A stretch of 64,000 bases of DNA from DASYXT01 sp035934555 (lineage in GTDB: Bacteria; Verrucomicrobiota; Verrucomicrobiia; Limisphaerales; UBA8199), in assembly GCA_035934555.1 (NCBI GenBank), contig DASYXT010000046.1, positions 62,001 to 126,000 of the forward strand, read 5' to 3'. A program made the translations under genes and the position numbers. A model generated the notes under the pieces. It did no database searches. It worked only from the letters and a program-made list of their open reading frames with translations, and was not told the DNA's origin. Positions 46,525 through 54,082 of the stretch are shown here, one piece after another (position 1 is the stretch's first letter; the number at the start of each line of letters is the position of its first letter).

Positions 46525-48264
46525 ATGACAAACAGAGGCAAATTTTTCGTGACTGTGCTGTTGCTCGGGTTTGTAGGTTTTGGCGTTTATCGCTGGTGGG
46601 ACAAGATCGCGCCGCAAATGCGACCGACCAGTCAGCCTATCGACGTCAATAAGGTGAAAGAGGAGATCGCCAAGGCCAAAGCTGCGCCGACCGATATACC
46701 GCTGCTGATTGGCACCAATGAAGCTACGCTGGTGAACCGCTCCTCGATCCCCGCCGTGACTGGCGTCAGCGATTACGCCAAACCGACCAAAGACAACAAA
46801 CTGATCGTCGAGTTCCCCATCAACGTGTGGCCGGGCTGGGCTCCCATCATCATGGCCAATGCCGGCATGGAACCGAGCGACCAAAGCGTATTCGCGCAGA
46901 AGTACGGCTTCTACGTGCGGCTGAGCATCGTCGATGACCCGGTGAAGGCGCGCGACCTGTTTGCCAGCGGCCAAAGCCACGTGCTCTGGGGCACGCTGGA
47001 CATGATCGCGCTGTTCGCGCCGGAGTTGGTCAAGGACAGCCGCACGGTGCCGGTGGTCTGCCAGCAAATTGATTTCTCCGCCGGCGGCGACGGCATCGTC
47101 GCGCGCGGTGACATTCATAGCATTAACGATTTCCGGATGACGGGTGGCCGGAAGAGAAAGGTGGTCCTGGCGCAAAACTCCCCGAGCCATTACCTGATCA
47201 TGTCGCTGCTGATCGATGCCGGCATCGATCCCAACGACATCGATTTCAAGTGGGCGGCGGATGCCCCTTCCGCGGCGAAGATATTCCTTCAGGACAACAG
47301 TTTTGACGCTTTTGTCGGGTGGTCGCCGGATATTTATAACATCACTGACGCTTTGAAAGGCAGCACCCGGCTGGTGGTGACTACCAGTACAGCCAATCAC
47401 CTCATCGCGGACGTTTGGGCCGTGCGGAATGATTTCTATCGCGATCATCCTGAAATCGTTTCCGGGCTGGTGCAGGGGATTTTTCAAGGCATGGAGATGG
47501 TGCGCAAGGAGCCCAAGCGCGCGGCGCAGGCGCTGTCGGTGGCCTTTAAACTGCCGCAAGGCGATTGCGAGAAGATGATCGGCAGCGACGGCGGCATCGC
47601 CGACGGCGACGCGCATCTAACCAACTACCGCGAGAACGAGAAATTCTTCCTGGACCCTTTTAACCCGGCGAATTTCGATGTCGTTTGGAATAGCGCTTCG
47701 ACAATCTACCGGTCGCTGGGAACGATCCCGACGACCGTGCCGGCGAGCAAAGTGAAAGCGACCCCGGTGTTGCAGGGGCTGGCAGCGGCGTTTCGCGACT
47801 CGAGGGATTTGTCGCAACCGACATTCAAACCGGATGCGATGCTGAAGATGAGCCCGGAGGCGACGACGAGCCAGGTGCTGACCAAGGCGGTGATGATCGA
47901 GTTTGAGCCGAATCGTTCGACGCTCAACTCGCAATACGACACCAACATACCGGGCACGCTGGAAGAAATCGGCAAACTCGCAGGAAAATTCGGTAACGCC
48001 TACATCGTCATTGAGGGCAATGCGGATGCCAGCAAAAAAGGGTTAGTGCCGGCTGACCTTGTGCGGAGCCTCTCCTACGAGCGGGCCGATTCGGTGCGGC
48101 GCGCCATCATGGAAAGGTACAAATTCGATCCGAACAAGTTCAAGGTGGTGGGCAACGGGTGGGAGAATCCGATGGCGGGCTGCACCGACCCGAGCAACGC
48201 CGAACACAATAAGAAGAACCGGCGGGTCGAGGTGAAAGTCTTCCCGCTGGAGTCGGCCGGGTAA
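46525..48264 (+). CDS. ABC substrate-binding protein fused to OmpA-like peptidoglycan-binding domain
   Basis: A 579-residue protein beginning at MTNRGKFFVTVLLLGFVGFGVYRWW, an N-terminal membrane anchor without a clear cleavage site. Residues about 50-400 resemble the NMT1/SsuA/TauA-type periplasmic substrate-binding fold: GWAPIIMANAGMEPS, YGFYVRLSIVDDPVKARDLFASGQSHVLWGTLDM, KVVLAQNSPSHYLIMSLLIDAGIDPNDIDFKW, DAFVGWSPD. Residues about 460-575 are an OmpA-C-like domain: IEFEPNRSTL, IVIEGNADASKKG, LSYERADSVRRAIMERY, NGWENPMA, NKKNRRVEVKV. The fusion would tie the binding protein to both inner membrane and cell wall. Permease and ATPase genes follow. Substrate unknown. Confidence 0.8.
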   Translation: MTNRGKFFVTVLLLGFVGFGVYRWWDKIAPQMRPTSQPIDVNKVKEEIAKAKAAPTDIPLLIGTNEATLVNRSSIPAVTGVSDYAKPTKDNKLIVEFPINVWPGWAPIIMANAGMEPSDQSVFAQKYGFYVRLSIVDDPVKARDLFASGQSHVLWGTLDMIALFAPELVKDSRTVPVVCQQIDFSAGGDGIVARGDIHSINDFRMTGGRKRKVVLAQNSPSHYLIMSLLIDAGIDPNDIDFKWAADAPSAAKIFLQDNSFDAFVGWSPDIYNITDALKGSTRLVVTTSTANHLIADVWAVRNDFYRDHPEIVSGLVQGIFQGMEMVRKEPKRAAQALSVAFKLPQGDCEKMIGSDGGIADGDAHLTNYRENEKFFLDPFNPANFDVVWNSASTIYRSLGTIPTTVPASKVKATPVLQGLAAAFRDSRDLSQPTFKPDAMLKMSPEATTSQVLTKAVMIEFEPNRSTLNSQYDTNIPGTLEEIGKLAGKFGNAYIVIEGNADASKKGLVPADLVRSLSYERADSVRRAIMERYKFDPNKFKVVGNGWENPMAGCTDPSNAEHNKKNRRVEVKVFPLESAG

Positions 48265-48371
48265 GAGAGCGCCGGCCGCCGCCGCGTCCCGGGCGCAGTC
48301 CTTCGCTGTGCGGGGTATCGAGAATGCCTGGGCCGCGGTTGATTCAGTCACCGATCTAGTTGGGATCCACT

Positions 48372-49241
48372 ATGACCGACTTTTTTAGATTTCTGACCTT
48401 CGCGCTGGTGTTTGTGGCGGTGCTGACGGCAGTGGTGCGCCTGGCCCGATTGCGGGTGAACGGGAACCTGGCGTACACCCAGGCGCTGGGCCTGACAGCC
48501 TTGTTCGTGGTGCTGGTGGTGGGAGTGTGGTGGTTGGTGACGCGGGGCACCGCCGAACAGCGTTGGGTGGCGCCGCTGATTCTGCCCAGCCCGCTGGAGG
48601 TACTGCGCGCCTTCGCCCCGCTGCACTTCGAGCAGGGCCTGGTCCGTAGCGCGGCTTACTCCTGGCTACGTGTCACAGCCGGCTTCAGCCTGGCGGCAGT
48701 TGTCGCCGTGCCTTTGGGGCTTTACATGGCCAGCTTTCCAGCGGTGGCGGCGTTTTTCCGGCCACTGTCACTGGCGGGGTCGTATGTGCCGATCGTCGTC
48801 TTCATACCGCTGAGCATGACCTGGTTCGGCTTGGGCGAAGCGCAGAAGATCGGATTCCTATTCATCGGCTGTTTTGTGGTGTTGCTGCCCCTGGTCATCA
48901 AGGACATTGCCGATGTGCCGTCGGCTTTTCTTGATGTGGCTGCGACCAAAGGCGCCTCGCAGTGGCAACTGGTGCGGCACGTGCTGTTTCCGGTCGCCAA
49001 GGCTAACATTTGGGACCATTTGCGCGGAGTGTACGGCGTCGGCTGGGGCTGGATTATCATGGCGGAAATCCTGGTGCTGCCGAACTACGGTCTGGGCGGA
49101 TTGATTGAGGTCTCGAATCGGCGCAGCCAGACCGGGTCGATCTTCGCCATCATCATGGTTATCGTGCTGATCGCCATCGCCTGCGACCAACTGTGGCGCA
49201 TCGGCGGAAACCTGTTGTTCCCCTACCGGCGCAAGGAATGA
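48372..49241 (+). CDS. ABC transporter permease (SsuC/TauC/NrtB-type)
   Basis: A 289-residue inner-membrane permease with six or seven transmembrane segments. The EAA loop carries the typical MetI-like pattern: LDVAATKGASQWQLVRHVLFPVAKANIWDHLRGVYGVGWGWIIMAEIL. An extra N-terminal hairpin (FLTFALVFVAVLTAVVRLARLRV) precedes the conserved core. It starts 107 bp after the substrate-binding/OmpA fusion and ends 2 bp before the ATPase start at 49244, so translation of the two is probably coupled. Family members transport sulfonates, taurine, nitrate, cyanate, thiamine precursors and related small molecules; the sequence does not say which. Confidence 0.85.
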   Translation: MTDFFRFLTFALVFVAVLTAVVRLARLRVNGNLAYTQALGLTALFVVLVVGVWWLVTRGTAEQRWVAPLILPSPLEVLRAFAPLHFEQGLVRSAAYSWLRVTAGFSLAAVVAVPLGLYMASFPAVAAFFRPLSLAGSYVPIVVFIPLSMTWFGLGEAQKIGFLFIGCFVVLLPLVIKDIADVPSAFLDVAATKGASQWQLVRHVLFPVAKANIWDHLRGVYGVGWGWIIMAEILVLPNYGLGGLIEVSNRRSQTGSIFAIIMVIVLIAIACDQLWRIGGNLLFPYRRKE

Positions 49242-49243
49242 AC

Positions 49244-50170
49244 ATGAACGAAAGCGGTTCCCAATCGGTGAAAGTGGAGGGCGTTCTGGAGCCAAAATCT
49301 GCGCCGCTCCCAGCGGCCGGAAACGTCACGGAGACCCTCCCGAGCCCTCAGAAGCCGGCGGCTCGTCCGGATGTGGTAGCTTTCAAAAAGGTCTCGAAGA
49401 GTTTTGGCAACGGCCCGGGCGCGAAGCTGGCGCTATCGGAGCTCTCCTTCGTAGTCGAGGACCTGCCGGATATCGGTGAGTTGGTCACCATTGTGGGGCC
49501 CTCGGGCTGCGGCAAGTCCACGCTCCTTCGCCTGATCGCCGGGTTGAAGCCGCACTTTCCACCCAGCCAGGGGCAGGTCGAGGTGTTCGGCAAATCCGTC
49601 AGCGAGCCGGGGCCGGACCGCGGCCTGGTGGACCAGAAGTATTCGCTGTTGCCGCACTTAACAGTCCTGGACAATGTCGCCTTTGGGCTGCGCCTGCGGT
49701 CGATGGGCCGCCAGGAACGAAGGCAGCGAGCGCGGGAGTGGCTCAAGAAAGTTGGCCTGGATGGCTGCGAGGATAAGTATCCCTCCGAACTATCTGGCGG
49801 CATGCAGCAGCGGGTGGCGATCGCGGCCACTCTGGTCCTGCAGCCCCGGATTCTGCTTATGGACGAGCCGTTTGGCGCGCTGGACCCCGGCATTCGATTG
49901 CGGATGCAGGAGTTGTTAATCCGGCTGTGGAGCGAGAAGGAGGAAACGGTTTTCCTGGTGACGCACTCGGTCGAGGAGGCGGTTTATCTGGGCGATCGTG
50001 TGTTCCTCATGGCGGCGAATCCCGGGCGACTGGTGGAAGTGCTGAAAGTGCCACGGCCGGCGGAGCCACCGGAGGAAAGCCGGCGCAAGAAATGGTTCAT
50101 CGATTTTTGCCAGGCGTTATTGCGCCGGTTGGAAGAGGAATCGCCCGCGCCGCCGGGGATCAAGTTGTAA
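49244..50170 (+). CDS. ABC transporter ATPase (SsuB/TauB-like)
   Basis: A 308-residue nucleotide-binding subunit. I chose the ATG at 49244 because AAGGA lies 6 bp upstream; another ATG at 49238 overlaps the permease stop. Walker A is GPSGCGKST, the Q-loop follows at LVDQKYSLLPHLTV, the signature is LSGGMQQRVAIA, Walker B is ILLMDEPFGALD, and the switch His is in LVTHSVEEAVYL. There is a 50-residue N-terminal extension (Pro/Ser/Glu-rich) before the domain, unusual for this family. It pairs with the permease at 48372. The coiled-coil gene begins 9 bp later. Confidence 0.92.
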   Translation: MNESGSQSVKVEGVLEPKSAPLPAAGNVTETLPSPQKPAARPDVVAFKKVSKSFGNGPGAKLALSELSFVVEDLPDIGELVTIVGPSGCGKSTLLRLIAGLKPHFPPSQGQVEVFGKSVSEPGPDRGLVDQKYSLLPHLTVLDNVAFGLRLRSMGRQERRQRAREWLKKVGLDGCEDKYPSELSGGMQQRVAIAATLVLQPRILLMDEPFGALDPGIRLRMQELLIRLWSEKEETVFLVTHSVEEAVYLGDRVFLMAANPGRLVEVLKVPRPAEPPEESRRKKWFIDFCQALLRRLEEESPAPPGIKL

Positions 50171-50179
50171 CAACCAGGT

Positions 50180-51133
50180 ATGGAATCCCCCAATTATCAT
50201 CGCGAATTCTTTTGGAGTCCGCACCATGTCGCGTGGGCGATTCTGACGCTGGGGTTGGGTTTCATCAGCGCGTCATTGCTGGGGCTGATCGCCGGTGCGA
50301 CCGCGTACGTCCTGGGCTGGATTTATTTGCCGGACCTGTCTTTTTTCCGTGCCTGGGTGGATCGGCGCCAGGAGGCGGGCCGACAGGCGGAAGACGCGCA
50401 AAAGGTGGCCGAGTTTATGCAAAGGCGGGATAGCTTATTACGCTCCTTGTCGTCCGTCGGCCGCGAGCGCTACGTCCGCTTGACCCAGGTCTGCCGCGAC
50501 ATCGAAAACGCCAGCGCCGACAGCCCGCTGGCTTCCGAGCCGGGAACCGTTGACCCGCGACTCCGAAAACTCGATGAGCTCATGTGGACCTACCTGCGCC
50601 TGCTCGGGATTCAGGAGTCGCTCGAGCGATTCCTCGAAACCGAACAGCGCGAGAACGTCCCCGCTTTGGTCAAGGATGCGGAATCCGAAGCGGCGCGGCT
50701 CGGTACCGAGTTGGAGGCGCTCAAGGCCAAAGGGGGAGACACAACGCTGGAGACGCGCCAACGGTATCTAGGTTCCCGGCTGGAACGGCTTGAGGTGCTG
50801 CGTAAACGCCAGCAACGCACCGAACAAGCCCAGGCCAACCTGCAACTGGTCGTGTCCGAACAGGACCGGCTCGATCAACAAATCAAGCTCATCCGGGCCG
50901 ATGCCGTTGCTACCAAGAACGCCGAGAGCCTTACCGCTCGAATCGACGCAACGGTCGAGCACCTCGACCAGACCAACAAATGGCTCTCAGAGTTGGATGA
51001 ATTCAAGGACCTCGTCGGCGATATCCCGGCTACCGATGGGCGGGTCGGCTATCAGGCCAATGCCCCCGCCGTCCCGCCTCCACTCCAACCGGCGGAGATC
51101 CGCCGGCAAACCCCATTGAAACAAAGGCAATGA
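50180..51133 (+). CDS. Membrane-anchored coiled-coil protein
   Basis: A 317-residue protein with an N-terminal two-helix hydrophobic region (VAWAILTLGLGFISASLLGLIAGATAYVLGWIYL, about residues 18-50) and a long coiled coil in several segments (EAGRQAEDAQKVAEFMQRRD, NVPALVKDAESEAARLGTELEALKAKGGDTTLETRQRYLGSRLERLEVLRKRQQRTEQAQANLQLVVSEQDRLDQQIKLI), with a Pro-rich C-terminal tail. It could be a membrane tether or scaffold for the AAA+ ATPase, whose ATG overlaps its stop by 4 nt. No named family is recognised. Confidence 0.65.
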   Translation: MESPNYHREFFWSPHHVAWAILTLGLGFISASLLGLIAGATAYVLGWIYLPDLSFFRAWVDRRQEAGRQAEDAQKVAEFMQRRDSLLRSLSSVGRERYVRLTQVCRDIENASADSPLASEPGTVDPRLRKLDELMWTYLRLLGIQESLERFLETEQRENVPALVKDAESEAARLGTELEALKAKGGDTTLETRQRYLGSRLERLEVLRKRQQRTEQAQANLQLVVSEQDRLDQQIKLIRADAVATKNAESLTARIDATVEHLDQTNKWLSELDEFKDLVGDIPATDGRVGYQANAPAVPPPLQPAEIRRQTPLKQRQ

Positions 51134-52944
51134 AAACTGAAGCTCTCGCTCCTCCTCAGACGACGGCGGTGACGGCTAATGGCCCCGGGCGGCTGCCGTT
51201 GCGCGGTTGGGCTCTCGAATTGGCGCGGCGTTGGAACGGCGGCACCTATTCGCTATTCGTGCTTCATGGCAACATTTTTGATCTGTTCCCGGTGCAGGAC
51301 AATTCAGCGGTGAGTTACCAGCCGCTCAAGACGTTCCTGGTGCGGCGGCTTTTTCCGGAACGTGCTTGCCTTATGTTTTACGATATCAGCGACGGGCTGA
51401 CGTTTGGTTCGGCTGACATGCAGAAGCGATTCTTCGAGTGGCTCGAAGTGTACGACAGCGTCGAGGGGACCAATTTTCACGAAGTCGGGCCGCCGCGCGA
51501 GTTTCAACGGTTGGCGCCGGTCTTGCGCCGCTTTTTCCTCAGAGTGTCGGAGGAGAAGGAGCAATGGAAAGGGTTGACGCTGATCATTGATTTCCCGGAG
51601 AAACTCATTCCCGCGGTCGAAGAGGCCAACGCAAGCGTCGAAGAGCGGGTAAACCTGGTGACATTTCTGAAATGGGCGGCGGCGCCGGAGATGGCCAAAC
51701 TCGACATTGGCGTCATTCTCGTGACCGAATCGGCCGGCGAACTCAACGCGCGCCTGCTGCAAAATCCCTACGTGGCGCAGGTGCGCGTTGACTTGCCTGA
51801 TGCGGAGGAGCGGCTGCGGTTTTTGCAATCGGGTTGGGCCGAGGCGATGGCGGGCGGCAAACCCTTGGGAGAGTGGAGCGATTTCAGCGCGGCCGACCTG
51901 GCGCAGCGCACGGCTGGTTTGAACCTTTTGCGCATTCGGCATTTTATGGCGGAGGCGATACGGAATGGCAGCCGCGTGACGCAGGAATTAGTGACCGGCA
52001 GCAAGAAGAGGTTGATCGAGGAATACTGCCAGGGGTTGGTGCGATTTAAGGATCCGAAACCGGGGGTGACTCTTGAGCTGGTGGCAACGCATAAGGCGGC
52101 CAAGCAGCGGCTGCGGGAGCTGGCCTGGTTAATCAAGCAGGGCAAAGGCGATGTGCTGGAGCGGGGCATACTGGTGCCGGGGCGGGTCGGGGTGGGGAAA
52201 TCGTTTTTGATCGATTGCTTTGCCAGCGAGTGCGGCCTGCCGGTGATGGAGATGGGCGACTTTCGCTCGAAGTGGGTAGGAGACACCGAGCGACAGCAAA
52301 GCCGTATCCTGATGACGATTCGCGCCCTGGGGCCGGTCATCGTCGTGGTGGACGAAGCCGATGCGGTGTTCGGCACTCGCGAGGCCGACGGCGACAGCGG
52401 CGTCAGCGGGCGCGTGTTCGCCGCCTTTGCCGCGCACATTGGGGATTCGACCTTGCGGGGCAGGGAATTGTGGGTCGCCATGACCTCGCGTCCAGACCTG
52501 CTTTCGATTGATATGAAACGGCAGGGGCGATTTGGGCTTTGCATGCCGCTGTTTCCGGCGCAGGGGCCGGACGACGTGCTCGAGCTGTTTGCGACGGTGG
52601 CCGGGGTGAAGCAAATCCAGCTCGCTCCGGAGCTGCTTGCTTATGTGCGGGAGAACCTGGGCGACCGGCCGGTGACCGGCAGTGATGTGGACTCGATGCT
52701 GATGCGAGGCAAGGAGCGGGCGGTGCTAGCCAAACGGGATAGTGACGTGCGGCGCGAGGATTTGGAGGAGGCAGTGAGTTCATTTATCGATCCGCTGGAT
52801 CCGGAACTGTTAGCCTTGCAGGAACTGGCTGCGGTGCTGGCATGCTCCGACCGCCGGTATCTGCCGGAGCAGTATGTTAAGGCCGAGCGCGCGCCGATGT
52901 TGGAGGAGTTCGCACGCTTACGGATCAGGGCCGGGCGCAGATAA
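51130..52944 (+). CDS. Tandem AAA+ ATPase, degenerate first domain (Ycf46-like)
   Basis: A 604-residue protein. The N-terminal half (about 30-290) has an AAA+-like outline (FVLHGNIFDLFPV, LTLIIDFPEKLIP, GVILVTESAGELN, SAADLAQRTAGLNLLRIRHFM) but no Walker A, so it is probably inactive, as in Ycf46-type proteins. The second domain is intact: Walker A GRVGVGKS with Lys357, Walker B VIVVVDEAD (Asp408-Glu409), sensor-like VAMTSRPDLLS and an arginine finger around Arg467 in MKRQGRFG. The pore-loop-like KWVGDTERQQ resembles Vps4/Cdc48-type AAA proteins. It probably remodels or disassembles another cluster protein using ATP. The ATG overlaps the preceding stop. Confidence 0.85.
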   Translation: MKTEALAPPQTTAVTANGPGRLPLRGWALELARRWNGGTYSLFVLHGNIFDLFPVQDNSAVSYQPLKTFLVRRLFPERACLMFYDISDGLTFGSADMQKRFFEWLEVYDSVEGTNFHEVGPPREFQRLAPVLRRFFLRVSEEKEQWKGLTLIIDFPEKLIPAVEEANASVEERVNLVTFLKWAAAPEMAKLDIGVILVTESAGELNARLLQNPYVAQVRVDLPDAEERLRFLQSGWAEAMAGGKPLGEWSDFSAADLAQRTAGLNLLRIRHFMAEAIRNGSRVTQELVTGSKKRLIEEYCQGLVRFKDPKPGVTLELVATHKAAKQRLRELAWLIKQGKGDVLERGILVPGRVGVGKSFLIDCFASECGLPVMEMGDFRSKWVGDTERQQSRILMTIRALGPVIVVVDEADAVFGTREADGDSGVSGRVFAAFAAHIGDSTLRGRELWVAMTSRPDLLSIDMKRQGRFGLCMPLFPAQGPDDVLELFATVAGVKQIQLAPELLAYVRENLGDRPVTGSDVDSMLMRGKERAVLAKRDSDVRREDLEEAVSSFIDPLDPELLALQELAAVLACSDRRYLPEQYVKAERAPMLEEFARLRIRAGRR

Positions 52945-52956
52945 CAAAAGGCTCCC

Positions 52957-54000
52957 TCACTCGCGTGGGTTAAACTGCGATTCCTTCGCCAGTTGCTCCC
53001 ATAATTTGCGTTCGGATTCGGTGACTTGGGCCGGCACTTCGACGCGTGTGACCACAATCAGATCGCCGCTCCCATCCCCCCGCTCAGGCAACCCGCGCCC
53101 GCGCAGCCGGAATTTCTGCCCATTGTGTGTGCCGGGCGGAAGACGCATATTGACACGTCCGTTGAGCGTGGGCACCGACACATTGGCGCCCAGGACGGCT
53201 TCCCACGGAGCGACGGCGGCCTCGTAAGTCAGGGTGTGGCCATCGACCTCGAAGTCCGGGTGCTTGGCAAACCGCACCCGCAGGTAGAGGTCGCCCGCTT
53301 TGCCACCGCCGAGGCCAGCCTCACCGCGTCCGGCCACGCGCAGCCGCTGGCCCTGGCTAACTCCGGCGGGAATTTTCACCTGGTAAGTTTCCGTTTTGGT
53401 GACCTGGCCGGTGCCGCCACAGACGTTGCACACATGCCCGGCGCGCCGGCCCGTGCCGCCACAATGCTCGCAGGGCACGCCGTGACGCACCGAAACCGAG
53501 CGAACCGAGCCGCGTATGGCTTCCTCCAGCGTCACCATAATATCGCCTTCGATGTCCCGTCCACGCTCGGTGGCAAAATCTTCCTCGGCCGTCATGCCGC
53601 CGCGGCCGAACCGGGTACCGCCCATGCCGCCACGCGCCCCGAAGAGTTGCTCGAAGAAGTCGCTGAAACCGGTGCCGCCAAAATGAAATTCATAATCCTC
53701 GCCCTGCGGTCCGCGGCCGGGGAAGCCGCGCGTCGAGCCCCAACCCGGCGGCGGACGAAATTCAGCGCCGGCATTCCAGTTTGGCCCCAGTTCGTCATAC
53801 TTCTTGCGTTTGGCAGGGTCGCCCAGAACCTCATAGGCTTCGTTGACCTCTTTAAACTTCTCCTCGGCCTGCTTTTTGTTTTTGGCGACGTCGGGATGGT
53901 ACTGGCGGGCGAGCTTGCGAAAAGCCTTCTTGATGTCGCTCTCGCTGGCGCTGCGCGGCACGCCGAGGATTTCGTAATAATCTTTGTATTGAACAGGCAT
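52957..54000 (-). CDS. DnaJ-family co-chaperone with reduced zinc finger
   Basis: A 347-residue type-I-like J-protein. The J domain holds HPD at residues 35-37 (RQYHPDVAKN) and is followed by a Gly/Phe-rich region (RGFPGRGPQGEDYEFHFGGTGFSDFFEQLFGARGGMGG). The cysteine region has only two CxxCxGxG units (CEHCGGTG and CNVCGGTG), against four in DnaJ. The C-terminal substrate-binding domains (IPAGVSQGQRLRVAGRGEAG, LPPGTHNGQKFRLRGRGLP) are complete. It stimulates Hsp70 and delivers substrates. The gene converges on the AAA+ ATPase with a 12-bp gap. Confidence 0.9.
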   Translation of the reverse strand: MPVQYKDYYEILGVPRSASESDIKKAFRKLARQYHPDVAKNKKQAEEKFKEVNEAYEVLGDPAKRKKYDELGPNWNAGAEFRPPPGWGSTRGFPGRGPQGEDYEFHFGGTGFSDFFEQLFGARGGMGGTRFGRGGMTAEEDFATERGRDIEGDIMVTLEEAIRGSVRSVSVRHGVPCEHCGGTGRRAGHVCNVCGGTGQVTKTETYQVKIPAGVSQGQRLRVAGRGEAGLGGGKAGDLYLRVRFAKHPDFEVDGHTLTYEAAVAPWEAVLGANVSVPTLNGRVNMRLPPGTHNGQKFRLRGRGLPERGDGSGDLIVVTRVEVPAQVTESERKLWEQLAKESQFNPRE

Positions 54001-54082
54001 AGCCTCAATCCTGTTCCAATGATGCCTTGGCCGGCGGGTTTGTCAAAATGACAACGCGTACTCGGCCGGCCCAGGTCCAAGT

